Shown here piece after piece: positions 42,921 to 51,486 of a stretch of DNA of 64,000 nucleotides (position 1 is its first letter; each line of letters begins with the position of its first letter). The stretch is taken from positions 4,278,001 to 4,342,000 of the forward strand of contig NC_015312.1 in assembly GCF_000196675.2 (NCBI RefSeq), in the 5' to 3' direction. Source of the stretch: Pseudonocardia benzenivorans CB1190. Lineage in GTDB: Bacteria > Actinomycetota > Actinomycetes > Mycobacteriales > Pseudonocardiaceae. The translations under genes and the position numbers were made by a program. Under the pieces are notes generated by a model. That model was not told the origin of the DNA. It made no database searches and saw only the letters and a list, made by a program, of their open reading frames with translations.

Positions 42921-44597
42921 ATGACGGCCTCTCTGGTCCCGGCCCGCCCCGCGATCCTCACCGTCGACGACGACCCCTCCGTCTCCCGGGCGGTGGCCCG
43001 CGACCTGCGGCGTCGTTACGGCGAGCAGCACCGCATCGTGCGCGCGGAGTCGGGTGAGTCGGCGTTGGAGGCCCTGCGCGAGATGGCCCTGCGCGGCGAC
43101 GACGTCGCGGTGCTGCTCGCCGACTTCCGGATGCCCGGGATGGACGGCCTGCAGTTCCTGGAGGCCGCGATGGACCTCTACCCGGCCGCGCGCCGCGTGC
43201 TGCTGACCGCCTACGCCGACACCGACGCGGCCATCACGGCGATCAACGTCGTCGATCTCGACCACTACCTGCTCAAGCCGTGGGACCCGCCGGAGGAGAA
43301 GCTCTACCCCGTCGTCGACGCGCTCCTCGAGGCCTGGCGCGCGTCCGACCGGCGACCGGTGTGCGAGACGCGGGTCGTCGGGCACCGCTGGTCGGCGCGG
43401 TCGAACGAGGTGCGCGACTTCCTGGCCCGCAACCAGGTCCCCTACCGCTGGTACCCGTGCGACGACCCGGAGGCCGCCCGGTTGCTCGCTGCGGCGGGCC
43501 TCGACGACCAGACGCTGCCGGTGGTCGTCACCCCGGCGGGCGAGACGCTCGTCGCTCCCGACGACGCCCAGCTCGCCGAGCGCGTGGGCCTCTCGACGAC
43601 GCCGGCGTCGGAGTTCTACGACCTCGTCGTGATCGGCGGCGGCCCGGCGGGGCTGGGCGCGGCGGTGTACGGCGCGTCGGAGGGGCTGCGCACGGTCCTC
43701 GTCGAGCGCACGGCGACGGGCGGGCAGGCCGGGCAGAGCTCGCGCATCGAGAACTACCTCGGCTTCCCCGACGGTGTCTCCGGCGCGCAGCTCACCGACC
43801 GGGCCCGGCGGCAGGCGGTCCGGATGGGCGCGGAGGTGCTCACCGCGCGCGACGTCGTGGCGCTCGACGTGAGCGGTTCGGGGCGGACGGTCCGGTTCTC
43901 CGACGGCTCGTCGATCACCGCGCACGCCGTCGTCCTCGCGACGGGCGTGTCCTACCGCGAGCTCGCCGCGCCGGGCCTGGCCGACCTGGCCGGGCGCGGC
44001 GTCTACTACGGCTCGGCGCTGAGCCAGGCGTCGAGCTGCACGGGCGACGACGTCTACATCGTCGGCGGGGCGAACTCGGCGGGTCAGGCCGCGGTCTACT
44101 TCGCCCGGCACGCGAAGTCGGTGACGTTGCTGGTGCGCGGGCCGTCGCTGGAGGCGTCGATGTCGCACTACCTCATCGAGCAGATCGCCGGCATCCCCGA
44201 GATCACCGTCCGGACGTGCACCGAGGTGGTGCGGGCCGAGGGCGACGGGCACCTGGAGCGGCTGCGGCTGCGCGACCGCAACACCGGCGCGGAGGAGGTC
44301 GTCGACGCGCCCTGGCTGTTCGTGTTCATCGGCGCCGCCCCGCGCACCGAGTGGCTCGACGGGCTCGTCGCCCGCGACCCGGCGGGCTTCGTGCTCGCGG
44401 GACCCGACCTGATGACGGGCGGGGCCCGGCCGCCGGGCTGGCCGCTCGACCGCGACCCCTACCTGCTCGAGACGAGCCAGCCGGGTGTCTTCGTCGCGGG
44501 CGACGCGCGCGCGGAGTCGGTGAAGCGCGTCGCCTCCGCGGTCGGCGACGGCGCCATGGCGGTGTCGCTCGTGCACCGGTACCTGGAGCGGTCGTGA
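42921..44597 (+). CDS. Receiver domain fused to thioredoxin-reductase-like FAD/NADPH protein
   Basis: 558 aa. Residues 10-130: complete response-regulator receiver (acid pocket Asp16-18, phosphate acceptor Asp68 in LLADFRMPGMDG, Thr96, Lys119 in LLKPW). Residues ~145-225: glutaredoxin-like fold (VPYRWYPCDDPEAARLL) without a CxxC. Residues 232-558: thioredoxin-reductase fold with FAD loop GGGPAGLG (239-246), NADPH loop VGGANSAGQA (381-390) and VFVAGDAR. The segment that should carry the redox CxxC reads YYGSALSQA, so electrons cannot pass through the standard Cys pair. Probably a phosphorylation-controlled NADPH/FAD sensor or oxidoreductase. The stop overlaps the histidine-kinase start (GTGA). 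Confidence 0.9.
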   Translation: MTASLVPARPAILTVDDDPSVSRAVARDLRRRYGEQHRIVRAESGESALEALREMALRGDDVAVLLADFRMPGMDGLQFLEAAMDLYPAARRVLLTAYADTDAAITAINVVDLDHYLLKPWDPPEEKLYPVVDALLEAWRASDRRPVCETRVVGHRWSARSNEVRDFLARNQVPYRWYPCDDPEAARLLAAAGLDDQTLPVVVTPAGETLVAPDDAQLAERVGLSTTPASEFYDLVVIGGGPAGLGAAVYGASEGLRTVLVERTATGGQAGQSSRIENYLGFPDGVSGAQLTDRARRQAVRMGAEVLTARDVVALDVSGSGRTVRFSDGSSITAHAVVLATGVSYRELAAPGLADLAGRGVYYGSALSQASSCTGDDVYIVGGANSAGQAAVYFARHAKSVTLLVRGPSLEASMSHYLIEQIAGIPEITVRTCTEVVRAEGDGHLERLRLRDRNTGAEEVVDAPWLFVFIGAAPRTEWLDGLVARDPAGFVLAGPDLMTGGARPPGWPLDRDPYLLETSQPGVFVAGDARAESVKRVASAVGDGAMAVSLVHRYLERS

Positions 44598-46057
44598 GCG
44601 CGCCCCGGGACGGGGTGGCCGTGCCCGAGTGCAGTCCCGCGTTGCTGCGCGGGCTGTTCCTGTTCGAGAAGCTCAGCGACGACCAGCTCGACTTCCTGTG
44701 CCGGGAGGGCTCGGTCGAGCGCTACCCGGCCGGGCCCGTCTACACCGAGGGCGAGACCGCGACGTGCTTCTACGTCCTGATCGAGGGCTCGGTGGTGCTG
44801 CTGCGCCGGTCGGGCGACGAGGACGTCGAGGTCGAGCGCACCGAGCAGCCGGGCGTGTACGCCGGCGCCTGGCACGCGTACCTGGGCGACCGGATGCCGC
44901 AGGTGTACAACAACACGCTGCGCGTGACCCGGCCGTCGACGTTCTTCGTCCTCGACGCGACCGCGCTGCAGCAGATGATGCGCACCTGGTTCCCGATGGC
45001 GCTGCACCTGCTGGAGGGGCTGTTCTTCGGCATCCAGAACACCCAGCAGGCCGTGAGCCAGCGCGAACGGCTGCTGGCGCTCGGGTCGTTGTCGGCCGGG
45101 CTGACCCACGAGCTCAACAACCCCGCGGCCGCCGCGGTCCGGGCGACGGCGCTGCTGCGCGAGCGGGTGGCCGGCATGCGCCACAAGCTCGGCCTGATCG
45201 CGGGCGGCTCGCTGGACCGGGTGGCGCTGCAGTCGCTGACCGAGATCCAGGAGGAGGCCGCCGAGCGGGTCGCGAAGGCGCCGGTGCTCACCCCGATCGA
45301 GGCGGGCGACCGCGAGGACGCGCTGTCGGACTGGTTCGACGAGCACGGCATCGCCGACGGCTGGGACCTCGCGCCGACGTTCGTGCAGGCCGGTCTCGAC
45401 GTCGGCTGGTTCGAGCAGGTCGTGGCCCGGGCCGAGGCCGCGGGCCTGGGCGGCGCGCTGGAGGGGGCGGTCCGCTGGCTGAACTACACCGTCGAGACCG
45501 AGCTGCTCATGAACGAGATCGCCGACTCCACGACGCGGATCTCCACCCTCGTCGGCGCGGCCAAGCAGTACTCGCAGATGGACCGGGCGCCCTACAACAC
45601 CACCGACCTGCACGAGCTGCTCGACTCCACCCTGATCATGCTCGCGCGCAAGATCGGCGACGTGCGCGTCGTGAAGGACTACGACCGCACGCTGCCCGCG
45701 GTGCCGGTCTACGCCGCGGAGCTCAACCAGGTGTGGACCAACCTCATCGACAACGCGTGCGCCGCGATGGGCGGCAGCGGCACGCTGACCGTCCGCACGG
45801 CCCGCGACGGCGACCGCGCGCTCGTCGAGATCGGCGACACCGGCCCCGGGGTCCCCGAGGACGTGCGCGACCGCATCTTCGAGCCGTTCTTCACGACGAA
45901 GCCCGTCGGCGAGGGCACCGGGCTCGGCCTGGACATCTCGTGGCGGATCGTCGTGCGTCGCCACCACGGCGACCTGCGCGTCGAGTCGGTGCCCGGGGAC
46001 ACGCGGTTCCAGGTCCGGCTGCCGCTCGAGCCCCATGCCGAGGACGAGGAGCCGTGA
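44594..46057 (+). CDS. Soluble histidine kinase with cyclic-nucleotide-binding domain
   Basis: 487 aa, no membrane segment. Residues ~15-130: Crp-like sensor fold (LFLFEKLSDDQLDFLCREG, YPAGPVYTEGETATCFYVLI). Residues ~150-240: dimerisation helix with LSAGLTHELNNPAAAA, His172 the phosphate site. C-terminal ATPase: NLIDNACAAM (N box), DTGPGVP (G1), FEPFFTTKPVGEGTGLGL (F/G2). The linker between them is long and helical (DWFDEHGIADGWDLAPTF). The likely phospho-partner is the receiver of the gene just upstream, coupled by a 4-bp overlap. It may read cAMP, but binding residues differ from Crp. Confidence 0.92.
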   Translation: MSAPRDGVAVPECSPALLRGLFLFEKLSDDQLDFLCREGSVERYPAGPVYTEGETATCFYVLIEGSVVLLRRSGDEDVEVERTEQPGVYAGAWHAYLGDRMPQVYNNTLRVTRPSTFFVLDATALQQMMRTWFPMALHLLEGLFFGIQNTQQAVSQRERLLALGSLSAGLTHELNNPAAAAVRATALLRERVAGMRHKLGLIAGGSLDRVALQSLTEIQEEAAERVAKAPVLTPIEAGDREDALSDWFDEHGIADGWDLAPTFVQAGLDVGWFEQVVARAEAAGLGGALEGAVRWLNYTVETELLMNEIADSTTRISTLVGAAKQYSQMDRAPYNTTDLHELLDSTLIMLARKIGDVRVVKDYDRTLPAVPVYAAELNQVWTNLIDNACAAMGGSGTLTVRTARDGDRALVEIGDTGPGVPEDVRDRIFEPFFTTKPVGEGTGLGLDISWRIVVRRHHGDLRVESVPGDTRFQVRLPLEPHAEDEEP

Positions 46058-46131
46058 GCGGGCCCCGGCGGGCGAGCCGCCGGCACGACCACGGCCGGCG
46101 ACGCCGGCCGACCACCGACGAGGACGTGTGA
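46054..46131 (+). CDS. Possible 25-aa coupling micro-ORF
   Basis: GTG 46054 overlaps the kinase stop (GTGA), runs 25 codons rich in Arg/His (RRASRRHDHGRRRRP) and its TGA overlaps the ATG of the zinc-finger gene (TGATG). The perfect fit at both ends suggests it carries ribosomes from kinase to zinc-finger gene. It may not give a stable peptide and could be chance in GC-rich DNA. Confidence 0.35.
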   Translation: MSGPRRASRRHDHGRRRRPTTDEDV

Positions 46132-46469
46132 TGACCGACATCGATCCGACGGTCGCGCCGTCGGGACCCGGCTGCGTCGAGTGCGACGAGGTCGGCGGCT
46201 GGTGGTTCCATCTGCGGCGCTGCGCGGCGTGCGGCCACATCGGGTGCTGCGACTCCTCACCCGCGCAGCACGCGAGCAGGCACGCCGCCGACACCGGGCA
46301 CCGGATCGTGCAGAGCTTCGAACCCGGAGAGGACTGGTTCTGGGACTTCCGCGCCGAGCGGCCCGTCGCCGGACCGGTGCTGGCCGACCCGCAGCACCGG
46401 CCGTTGGACCAGCCCGCCCCCGGCCCAGCGGGCCGGGTCCCCGCGGACTGGCTCGACAAACTGAACTGA
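46131..46469 (+). CDS. UBP-type zinc-finger protein
   Basis: 112 aa. Zinc ligands of the ubiquitin-specific-protease finger are visible: Cys15, Cys18, Cys31, Cys34, Cys39, His47, His51 and His57 (CVECDEVG, RRCAACGHIGCC, HASRHAADTGH). In eukaryotes this fold holds the C-terminal Gly-Gly of free ubiquitin; bacterial partners are unknown. The tail (FEPGEDWFWDFRAERP) is conserved in kind with other bacterial members. It follows the kinase and flavoprotein genes and is likely cotranscribed, hence part of the same redox-signalling unit. Confidence 0.9.
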   Translation: MTDIDPTVAPSGPGCVECDEVGGWWFHLRRCAACGHIGCCDSSPAQHASRHAADTGHRIVQSFEPGEDWFWDFRAERPVAGPVLADPQHRPLDQPAPGPAGRVPADWLDKLN

Positions 46470-46490
46470 GCCGGTCCGAGCAGCGCGGCC

Positions 46491-46661
46491 TCAGCGCGGG
46501 GACACCGTGCGGGTGCCGGCGTGGCGTCGGACGGCGCCCGCGATCCCGGTGACGACGAACAGCATGATGCCGAGGATCGCCAGCCACAGCAGCGCCTTCA
46601 CGGCGAACCCGACGACGACCAGGCCGAGCCACACCACCAACAGCACGAAGACGATGCCCAC
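46491..46661 (-). CDS. Small hydrophobic membrane protein
   Basis: 56 aa, nearly all membrane helix: two hydrophobic stretches (about residues 2-21 and 24-43; FVLLVVWLGLVVVGFAV, LLWLAILGIMLFVV) and a basic tail RRHAGTRTVSPR. GTG 46661 has GAGAGGAG 6 nt upstream. Similar short actinobacterial proteins are annotated only as hydrophobic proteins. Convergent with the zinc-finger gene. Confidence 0.75.
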   Translation of the reverse strand: MGIVFVLLVVWLGLVVVGFAVKALLWLAILGIMLFVVTGIAGAVRRHAGTRTVSPR

Positions 46662-46810
46662 CGGGAACTCCTCTCGTCGCGACGCCCTGCGCCGCACCAG
46701 GATCGAACGACCCCCCGTACCCGGCCGCAGTGGCCGTCAAACACCGGGCGGGGTGGTCGTCCGGCGGTGGGCGGCGGGTTCGCGGCGCGCCGGGGCCACC
46801 AGGCATACTG

Positions 46811-46908
46811 GACGAGCAACGCGACTGGCGGCGGACGGGTGGGCAACCACCGGGGAGCTGATCGACGCGCGGATCGACCGCCTGGGTCCGCGACGCCGAG
46901 GAGTCGCG
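46811..46908 (+). promoter_or_regulatory. ZTP (pfl) riboswitch upstream of folD
   Basis: The leader contains the hallmark blocks of the pfl motif: CGACTGGCGG (46822-46831), GGGTGGGCAACCACC GGGGAGC hairpin (46837-46857) and CCGCCTGGGT (46878-46887), where CCGCC can pair back to GGCGG as the pseudoknot. CATACT at 46804-46809 is a suitable -10. Between aptamer and start, CGCGAC (46889-46894) can pair with GTCGCG (46903-46908) and hold the GAGGAG ribosome site in the loop, a plausible off switch. Such RNAs sense ZTP/ZMP, signs of 10-formyl-THF shortage. Confidence 0.85.
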
Positions 46909-47784
46909 ATGTCCGCTCCCACGACCGCCCGTCTGCTGCCCGGGGCCCCTGTCGCCGAGGCCGTCCTCGCCGACGTCCGCGAACGCGTCGCCGCGCTGCG
47001 CGCCCACGGGATCGCCCCCGGCCTGGCCACGATCCTCGTCGGTGACGACGACGCGTCGGCGGGCTACATCCGCATCAAACAGCGCACCGCCGCCGAGCTG
47101 GGCTTCGAGTCCTTCCACGAGCACCTGCCGGCGACGGCGTCGCAGGCCGACCTGCACGCCGTGATCAGGGCATTCGGCGCCGAGCAGGGCGCCCACGCGC
47201 TGCTCGTCCAGCATCCGCTGCCCGGCCATCTCGACCACGAGGCCGCGCTGGCCGTCATGGACCCCGAGCAGGACGTCGACGGCATGCACCCGCTCAACCT
47301 CGGCCGGCTCGCCGCCGGGCTGCCGGGCCCGGTGCCGTGCACGCCCGCGGGCATCGAGGCGCTGCTCGCCCACCACGAGATCCCGGTGGCGGGGCGGCAC
47401 GTCGTCATCCTCGGCCGCGGGGCGACGCTCGGCCGGCCGCTGGCGCTGCTGCTCTCGCAGAAGCGTCCGACGGCCGACGCGGCGGTCACCGTCGTGCACT
47501 CGCACGTGCCCGACTGGGACCGCCACACCCGCGACGCCGACATCCTCGTCGCCGCGGTCGGGGTGCCGGGGATCGTCCGGCCCGAGCACGTCAAGCCGGG
47601 CGCGGTCGTCGTCGGCGGCGGGGTCCGCTACGCCGGTCGCCGGCTGCTCAGCGACGTCGACGACGCGGTCGCCGACGTCGCGGGCGCGATCACCCCGCGC
47701 GTCGGCGGAGTCGGTCCGACGACCGTCGCGATGCTGTTCCGCAACGCCGTCGAGTGCGCGGAGCGGGCGACGCGGGCCTCCTGA
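46909..47784 (+). CDS. folD: Methylene-THF dehydrogenase/methenyl-THF cyclohydrolase
   Basis: 291 aa, full length. Makes 10-formyl-THF from methylene-THF in two steps in the cytoplasm. YIRIKQRTAAELGF carries the catalytic Lys; VQHPLPGHLD, QDVDGMHPLN and the NADP loop ILGRGATLGRPLALLL are present; PRVGGVGPTTVAML closes the protein. ATG 46909 with GAGGAG upstream, controlled by the ZTP riboswitch, so it should be induced when formyl-folate is short. Convergent with the MFS gene at 47795. Confidence 0.96.
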   Translation: MSAPTTARLLPGAPVAEAVLADVRERVAALRAHGIAPGLATILVGDDDASAGYIRIKQRTAAELGFESFHEHLPATASQADLHAVIRAFGAEQGAHALLVQHPLPGHLDHEAALAVMDPEQDVDGMHPLNLGRLAAGLPGPVPCTPAGIEALLAHHEIPVAGRHVVILGRGATLGRPLALLLSQKRPTADAAVTVVHSHVPDWDRHTRDADILVAAVGVPGIVRPEHVKPGAVVVGGGVRYAGRRLLSDVDDAVADVAGAITPRVGGVGPTTVAMLFRNAVECAERATRAS

Positions 47785-47794
47785 GCGCGCCGGC

Positions 47795-49066
47795 TCACCC
47801 GGTGCCCGGTGGGGTCCGCGGCTGCGCGAGCACCGCGGGCTGAGCGGCGGGCTCGGGATCGCGCGAACGCAGCACCGGGACGGCGGCCAGCACGGCCGCC
47901 GTCGCGGTGCCCGCGATCGTCACGGCCATGACCAGCGGCGTCACGCCGCCGACCGAGGCCGCCGGCGGGACGAGCGCGCCCGTCAGGAACTGGCCGAGGC
48001 CCAGCAGCGCCGACGCCGCGCCCGCGGCCGCGCCCTGCCCGGACATCGCGAGGGCCGTCGCGTTCGGCATGATCATCCCGACGGCCGCGACGACCACGAA
48101 CAGCGGCGGCAGCACGGCCCAGACCGAGCGGGTCAGCAGGACGCCGGCGACGAGCGTGAGCGCGGCCACGAACGCCACCGCCACCGCGGCACCGAGCAGC
48201 CGCCGCGGACCGGCCCGGTCGACCAGCCAGGCCGAGAGCCGGCCGGCGAGGACGATCCCGGTGGCGTTGACCGCGAACACGACGCCGTAGACCTGCGGTG
48301 AGAGTCCGTAGCCGGTGCCCTGCAGCACGAAGCTGCCCATCGCGATGTAGACGAACATCGAGCAGCAGCCGAGCGCGAGCACCGACGCCGGGGCCAGGAA
48401 CGACCGGTCACGGGCGACGCTGCCCAGCGCGCGCAGCGTCTCCCGGGCCCCGCCGGAACGACGGCGGGCGGCGGGCAGCGTCTCGCGCAGCGTGGCCGCC
48501 GCACCCAGCAGCACCAGCCCGATCCCGGCGAGCACCACGAACACGCCACGCCAGTCGGTGACCCGGAGCAGCTGGCTCCCGATCACGGGCGCGAGTACCG
48601 GCGCCGCCCCGCTGACGACCATGAGCAGCGCGAACACCCGCGCCGCCGCCCGGCCCTCCCACTGGTCGCGCACCATCGCCCTGGCGACGACGATCCCGAC
48701 CGCCCCGGCGAGACCCCCGAGCAGGCGCAGCGCGAGCAGCACCTCGATCGTCGGAGCGAAGGCGCAGGCCAGCGACGTCACCGCGAACAGCGCGACCCCG
48801 ACCAGCAGCGGGCCCCGGCGGCCGCGGCGGTCCGACAGCGGGCCGGCGATCAGCTGGCCCGCCGCGAGGCCGACCATGCACAGCGACATCGTGAGCTGGG
48901 CGGTGGCCTCGGTGGTGTGCAGGTCGGTGGTGAGCTCGGGCAGGCCGGGCAGGTAGAGGTCCATCGACAGCGGCCCGAACATCGACAGCCCACCGAGGGC
49001 GAGCACCTGTCGCAGCGGCGGTCGGTCCCGTTCCGGCGCGGCGGCGGGGCGGGTCTGGCGCGTCAC
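47795..49066 (-). CDS. MFS drug exporter, Bcr/CflA type
   Basis: 423 aa with 12 helices. LSMFGPLSMDLYLPGLPEL in helix 1 and AGPLSDRRGRRGPLLVG (motif A) place it in the Bcr/CflA/DHA1 group that expels bicyclomycin, chloramphenicol and similar drugs. GTG 49066 overlaps the stop of the upstream regulator by 4 bp and has GGAGG 8 nt upstream, inside the regulator's last codons. Likely controlled by that regulator. Confidence 0.92.
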   Translation of the reverse strand: MTRQTRPAAAPERDRPPLRQVLALGGLSMFGPLSMDLYLPGLPELTTDLHTTEATAQLTMSLCMVGLAAGQLIAGPLSDRRGRRGPLLVGVALFAVTSLACAFAPTIEVLLALRLLGGLAGAVGIVVARAMVRDQWEGRAAARVFALLMVVSGAAPVLAPVIGSQLLRVTDWRGVFVVLAGIGLVLLGAAATLRETLPAARRRSGGARETLRALGSVARDRSFLAPASVLALGCCSMFVYIAMGSFVLQGTGYGLSPQVYGVVFAVNATGIVLAGRLSAWLVDRAGPRRLLGAAVAVAFVAALTLVAGVLLTRSVWAVLPPLFVVVAAVGMIMPNATALAMSGQGAAAGAASALLGLGQFLTGALVPPAASVGGVTPLVMAVTIAGTATAAVLAAVPVLRSRDPEPAAQPAVLAQPRTPPGTG

Positions 49067-50769
49067 CGGACGATCCTCCGATTCGCCCGCCCCCACCGCC
49101 AGCGCTGCTTCCGTCCAGCGGGAGCGTCGCGGCCGACGGCGGCAGCGAGCCCGGCGACGGTGCGGGCCGGCGGGCTCACGTCCTCGAGGCGGTGCCGCAG
49201 GACGGTGCTCAGGTCCCCGGCCCCCGGGTCGAGGTCCCCGCAGCGCACGGCCTCGACGACGTGCAGCGCGAAGCCACCGGTCGTGGCCTGCAGCAGGGCC
49301 GCGGCGTCCTCGTCGAGGGGATGGCCGACGACCGCCGCGGCGAGCGCCGCGGTGTCGGCGCTGTCGAAGGGAGGCAGCTCGATCTCGGTGACGTCGTGGG
49401 TCGACCGCATCCGGGCGAGCCACTCCGGCAGCCCCGCCTCCTGGTCGGGGTCGTCGTCGCGCGCGGTGGCCGCGACCAGCAGCGGCGCCCCGGTGTCGAT
49501 GCCGAGGCAGAAGGCGAGGAACGCCAACGTCTCCTGGTCGCACCAGTGCAGGTTGTCGACGACGAGCAGCAGCGGCCGGTCGACCGCGATCAGCGCCCGC
49601 GTCACGGCCTCGAAGAACCGGTGCCGCTGCCACGCGTCGACCATCGCGGGCGGGCCGCCGCCGGGCTCGCTGCGGGCCCGGGCCGACGGCACCAGCCGGT
49701 CGACCTCGACCCGCCAGACCGGCTCCAGGTGCGCCGTCGCGGCCTGGATCTCCGGGGTGCGCAGCCAGTCCGCGACCGGCGCCAGCGCCAGCCGGCCCGC
49801 GGTGCCGAAGCCCTGGGTGACGGCGACGACGGCGCCGGCACGCCGGCACTCCTCCGCCAGCTCCGCCACCAGCCGGGACTTGCCCACGCCGGCCTCCCCG
49901 CGCACGACGGCCAGGCTCGGCCGCCCGCCCGCGGCGGTGCGCCAGATCTCGCGCAGCCGGGCCAGCTCGGCGGTGCGCCCGACGAGGCGCGCGGCGGCGG
50001 ATCCGGCCCGCCCGTGCGCCGCGAGGCCCTCCGGCTCGGCCGCCGGGGTGGTGCGGGCCAGCAGCCGGTCGAGGGTGGCCCGGGTCTGCGGGTCGGGATC
50101 CACCCCCAGCTCGCGTTCGAGCACCGAGGCGCACCGGTGGTACGTGCTGACCGCGCCCGCCCGGTCGCCCGCCTCGCCCTGCAGCTCCATCAGCCTGCGG
50201 TAGCCGGGCTCCTCCAGCGGGCGCAGCGCGACCCGCCTGCGCGCGGCCGCGACCGCCGCCTCGCCCGCGTCCCCGTGGGCGATCACGTCCAGCAGGTCGA
50301 CGCACTGCTGTTCGAGCTCGCCGCGGGCGGCGAGCACCCAGTCGTCGTAGCCGCCGGGGAGGAACTCGCCGCGGTAGTACGCGACGGCCGCGCCCGCGCG
50401 GGTCCGCTGCTGCTCGTCGTCGCCCGCGGCCGCCGCCGCCCGGGCCGCCGCCCGGAACCGGGCGAAGGACCGCACGTCCACCCGGCAGGTCGGTGAGTCG
50501 GTCCAGCACAGGTCCCGGGCCGTGACGACCAGCGACGGGTCGTCGCCGAGCACCGTGCGGACGTGGTGCAGCTCGCGCCGCAGGTTCGTCAGGGCCTGCT
50601 CGTCGGTGGAGTCGGGCCAGAACTGGGCGGCGAGGCGCTGCCGGGTCTGCGGTGCGTCGGCGTGCACGACGAGGAAGCCGATCAGCGCGAGCGCGCGCGA
50701 GGACCGGGCCCGGACGGTGCCGGTGTCGTCGGTGACCGACTGCTCCCCCAGCAGGTTGACCTGCAGCAT
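49063..50769 (-). CDS. SARP/AfsR-like regulator with ATPase domain, C-terminally short
   Basis: 568 aa. Residues 1-95: winged DNA-binding domain (LQVNLLGEQSV, RALALIGFLVVHAD). Residues ~98-240: bacterial transcriptional activation domain (VDVRSFARF.., YRGEFLPGGYDDW, EEPGYRRLMELQGEAGDRA). Residues ~260-540: ATPase with Walker A GEAGVGKS (291-298) and Walker B LLLVVDNLHW (400-409). The family normally continues for several hundred residues of winged-helix and TPR repeats; here the match stops after AAAVGRD and a basic tail ends the gene. Probably a shortened but expressed activator of the coupled exporter. GAGGAG precedes ATG 50769. Confidence 0.88.
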   Translation of the reverse strand: MLQVNLLGEQSVTDDTGTVRARSSRALALIGFLVVHADAPQTRQRLAAQFWPDSTDEQALTNLRRELHHVRTVLGDDPSLVVTARDLCWTDSPTCRVDVRSFARFRAAARAAAAAGDDEQQRTRAGAAVAYYRGEFLPGGYDDWVLAARGELEQQCVDLLDVIAHGDAGEAAVAAARRRVALRPLEEPGYRRLMELQGEAGDRAGAVSTYHRCASVLERELGVDPDPQTRATLDRLLARTTPAAEPEGLAAHGRAGSAAARLVGRTAELARLREIWRTAAGGRPSLAVVRGEAGVGKSRLVAELAEECRRAGAVVAVTQGFGTAGRLALAPVADWLRTPEIQAATAHLEPVWRVEVDRLVPSARARSEPGGGPPAMVDAWQRHRFFEAVTRALIAVDRPLLLVVDNLHWCDQETLAFLAFCLGIDTGAPLLVAATARDDDPDQEAGLPEWLARMRSTHDVTEIELPPFDSADTAALAAAVVGHPLDEDAAALLQATTGGFALHVVEAVRCGDLDPGAGDLSTVLRHRLEDVSPPARTVAGLAAAVGRDAPAGRKQRWRWGRANRRIVR

Positions 50770-50868
50770 CACGGCTCCTCCGGGCTGCTCCCGGATCAGC
50801 CTGCTGTGCGCCCTTCGCCGACGCCAGGGCCGCACGGCCCACCGGGCTACCGCCGAGCGGCGCAGCGG

Positions 50869-51405
50869 TCACGCCGCCCGGGGCGCCATCCGCTCGATGA
50901 CGCGCGCCGGCTCCCGCCGGGACAGTGCCGGCTGCTGCGCGGCCGGGGCCGGCAGGGCCGCGACGAGCCGCGTCGTGATGCCGTCGGGGAACGCCGTGGC
51001 GTCCGGGAACACCGCGAGGACCAGCCGCACCGCGGCCCGGTTCGTGCTCAGCACCTCGGCCTCGACGACACGGTGCCCGGCCGCGGCGGCCAGCCCGGCG
51101 ACCGCGCGGACGAGCCGGGTCCCCACGCCCGACCGCTGCTCGTCGTCGACGACCTCGACACCGAGGTCACTGCGGCCGGTGTCGTCGGCGATCAACCGGG
51201 CGATGCCGATCGGCCGGCCGTCGGCGAACGCGGCCACCGCCACGTGCCGGTGGCCGTCGACGGCGGCCAGTGCGGTCCGGGTGCCCGCGGTGAGCCGGCG
51301 CACCGGCGCGTGGAAGCGCCGGTAGCGGCTCTCCGCGGACAGGCCGTCGAACACGGCGTCGAGTACGTCGAACTCTCCGTTGCGCAATGCGCGAATCTCG
51401 ATCAT
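50869..51405 (-). CDS. GNAT-family N-acetyltransferase
   Basis: 178 aa. IEIRALRNGEFDVLDAVFDGLS.ESRYRRF opens as in the Pat-like GNAT domains; the acetyl-CoA loop is EQRSGVGTRLVRAV. Transfers an acetyl group to an amine of unknown identity. ATG 51405 has GGGAGA 5 nt upstream; 99 bp separate its end from the regulator's start. Confidence 0.85.
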   Translation of the reverse strand: MIEIRALRNGEFDVLDAVFDGLSAESRYRRFHAPVRRLTAGTRTALAAVDGHRHVAVAAFADGRPIGIARLIADDTGRSDLGVEVVDDEQRSGVGTRLVRAVAGLAAAAGHRVVEAEVLSTNRAAVRLVLAVFPDATAFPDGITTRLVAALPAPAAQQPALSRREPARVIERMAPRAA

Positions 51406-51486
51406 GACGTCTCCCCCCAAGGAGTCATCGGTTCGGTCGGGACGGGTCGGGTGTGTCGGTCGATCCGGTGCGTCGGGTCGGTCGGG

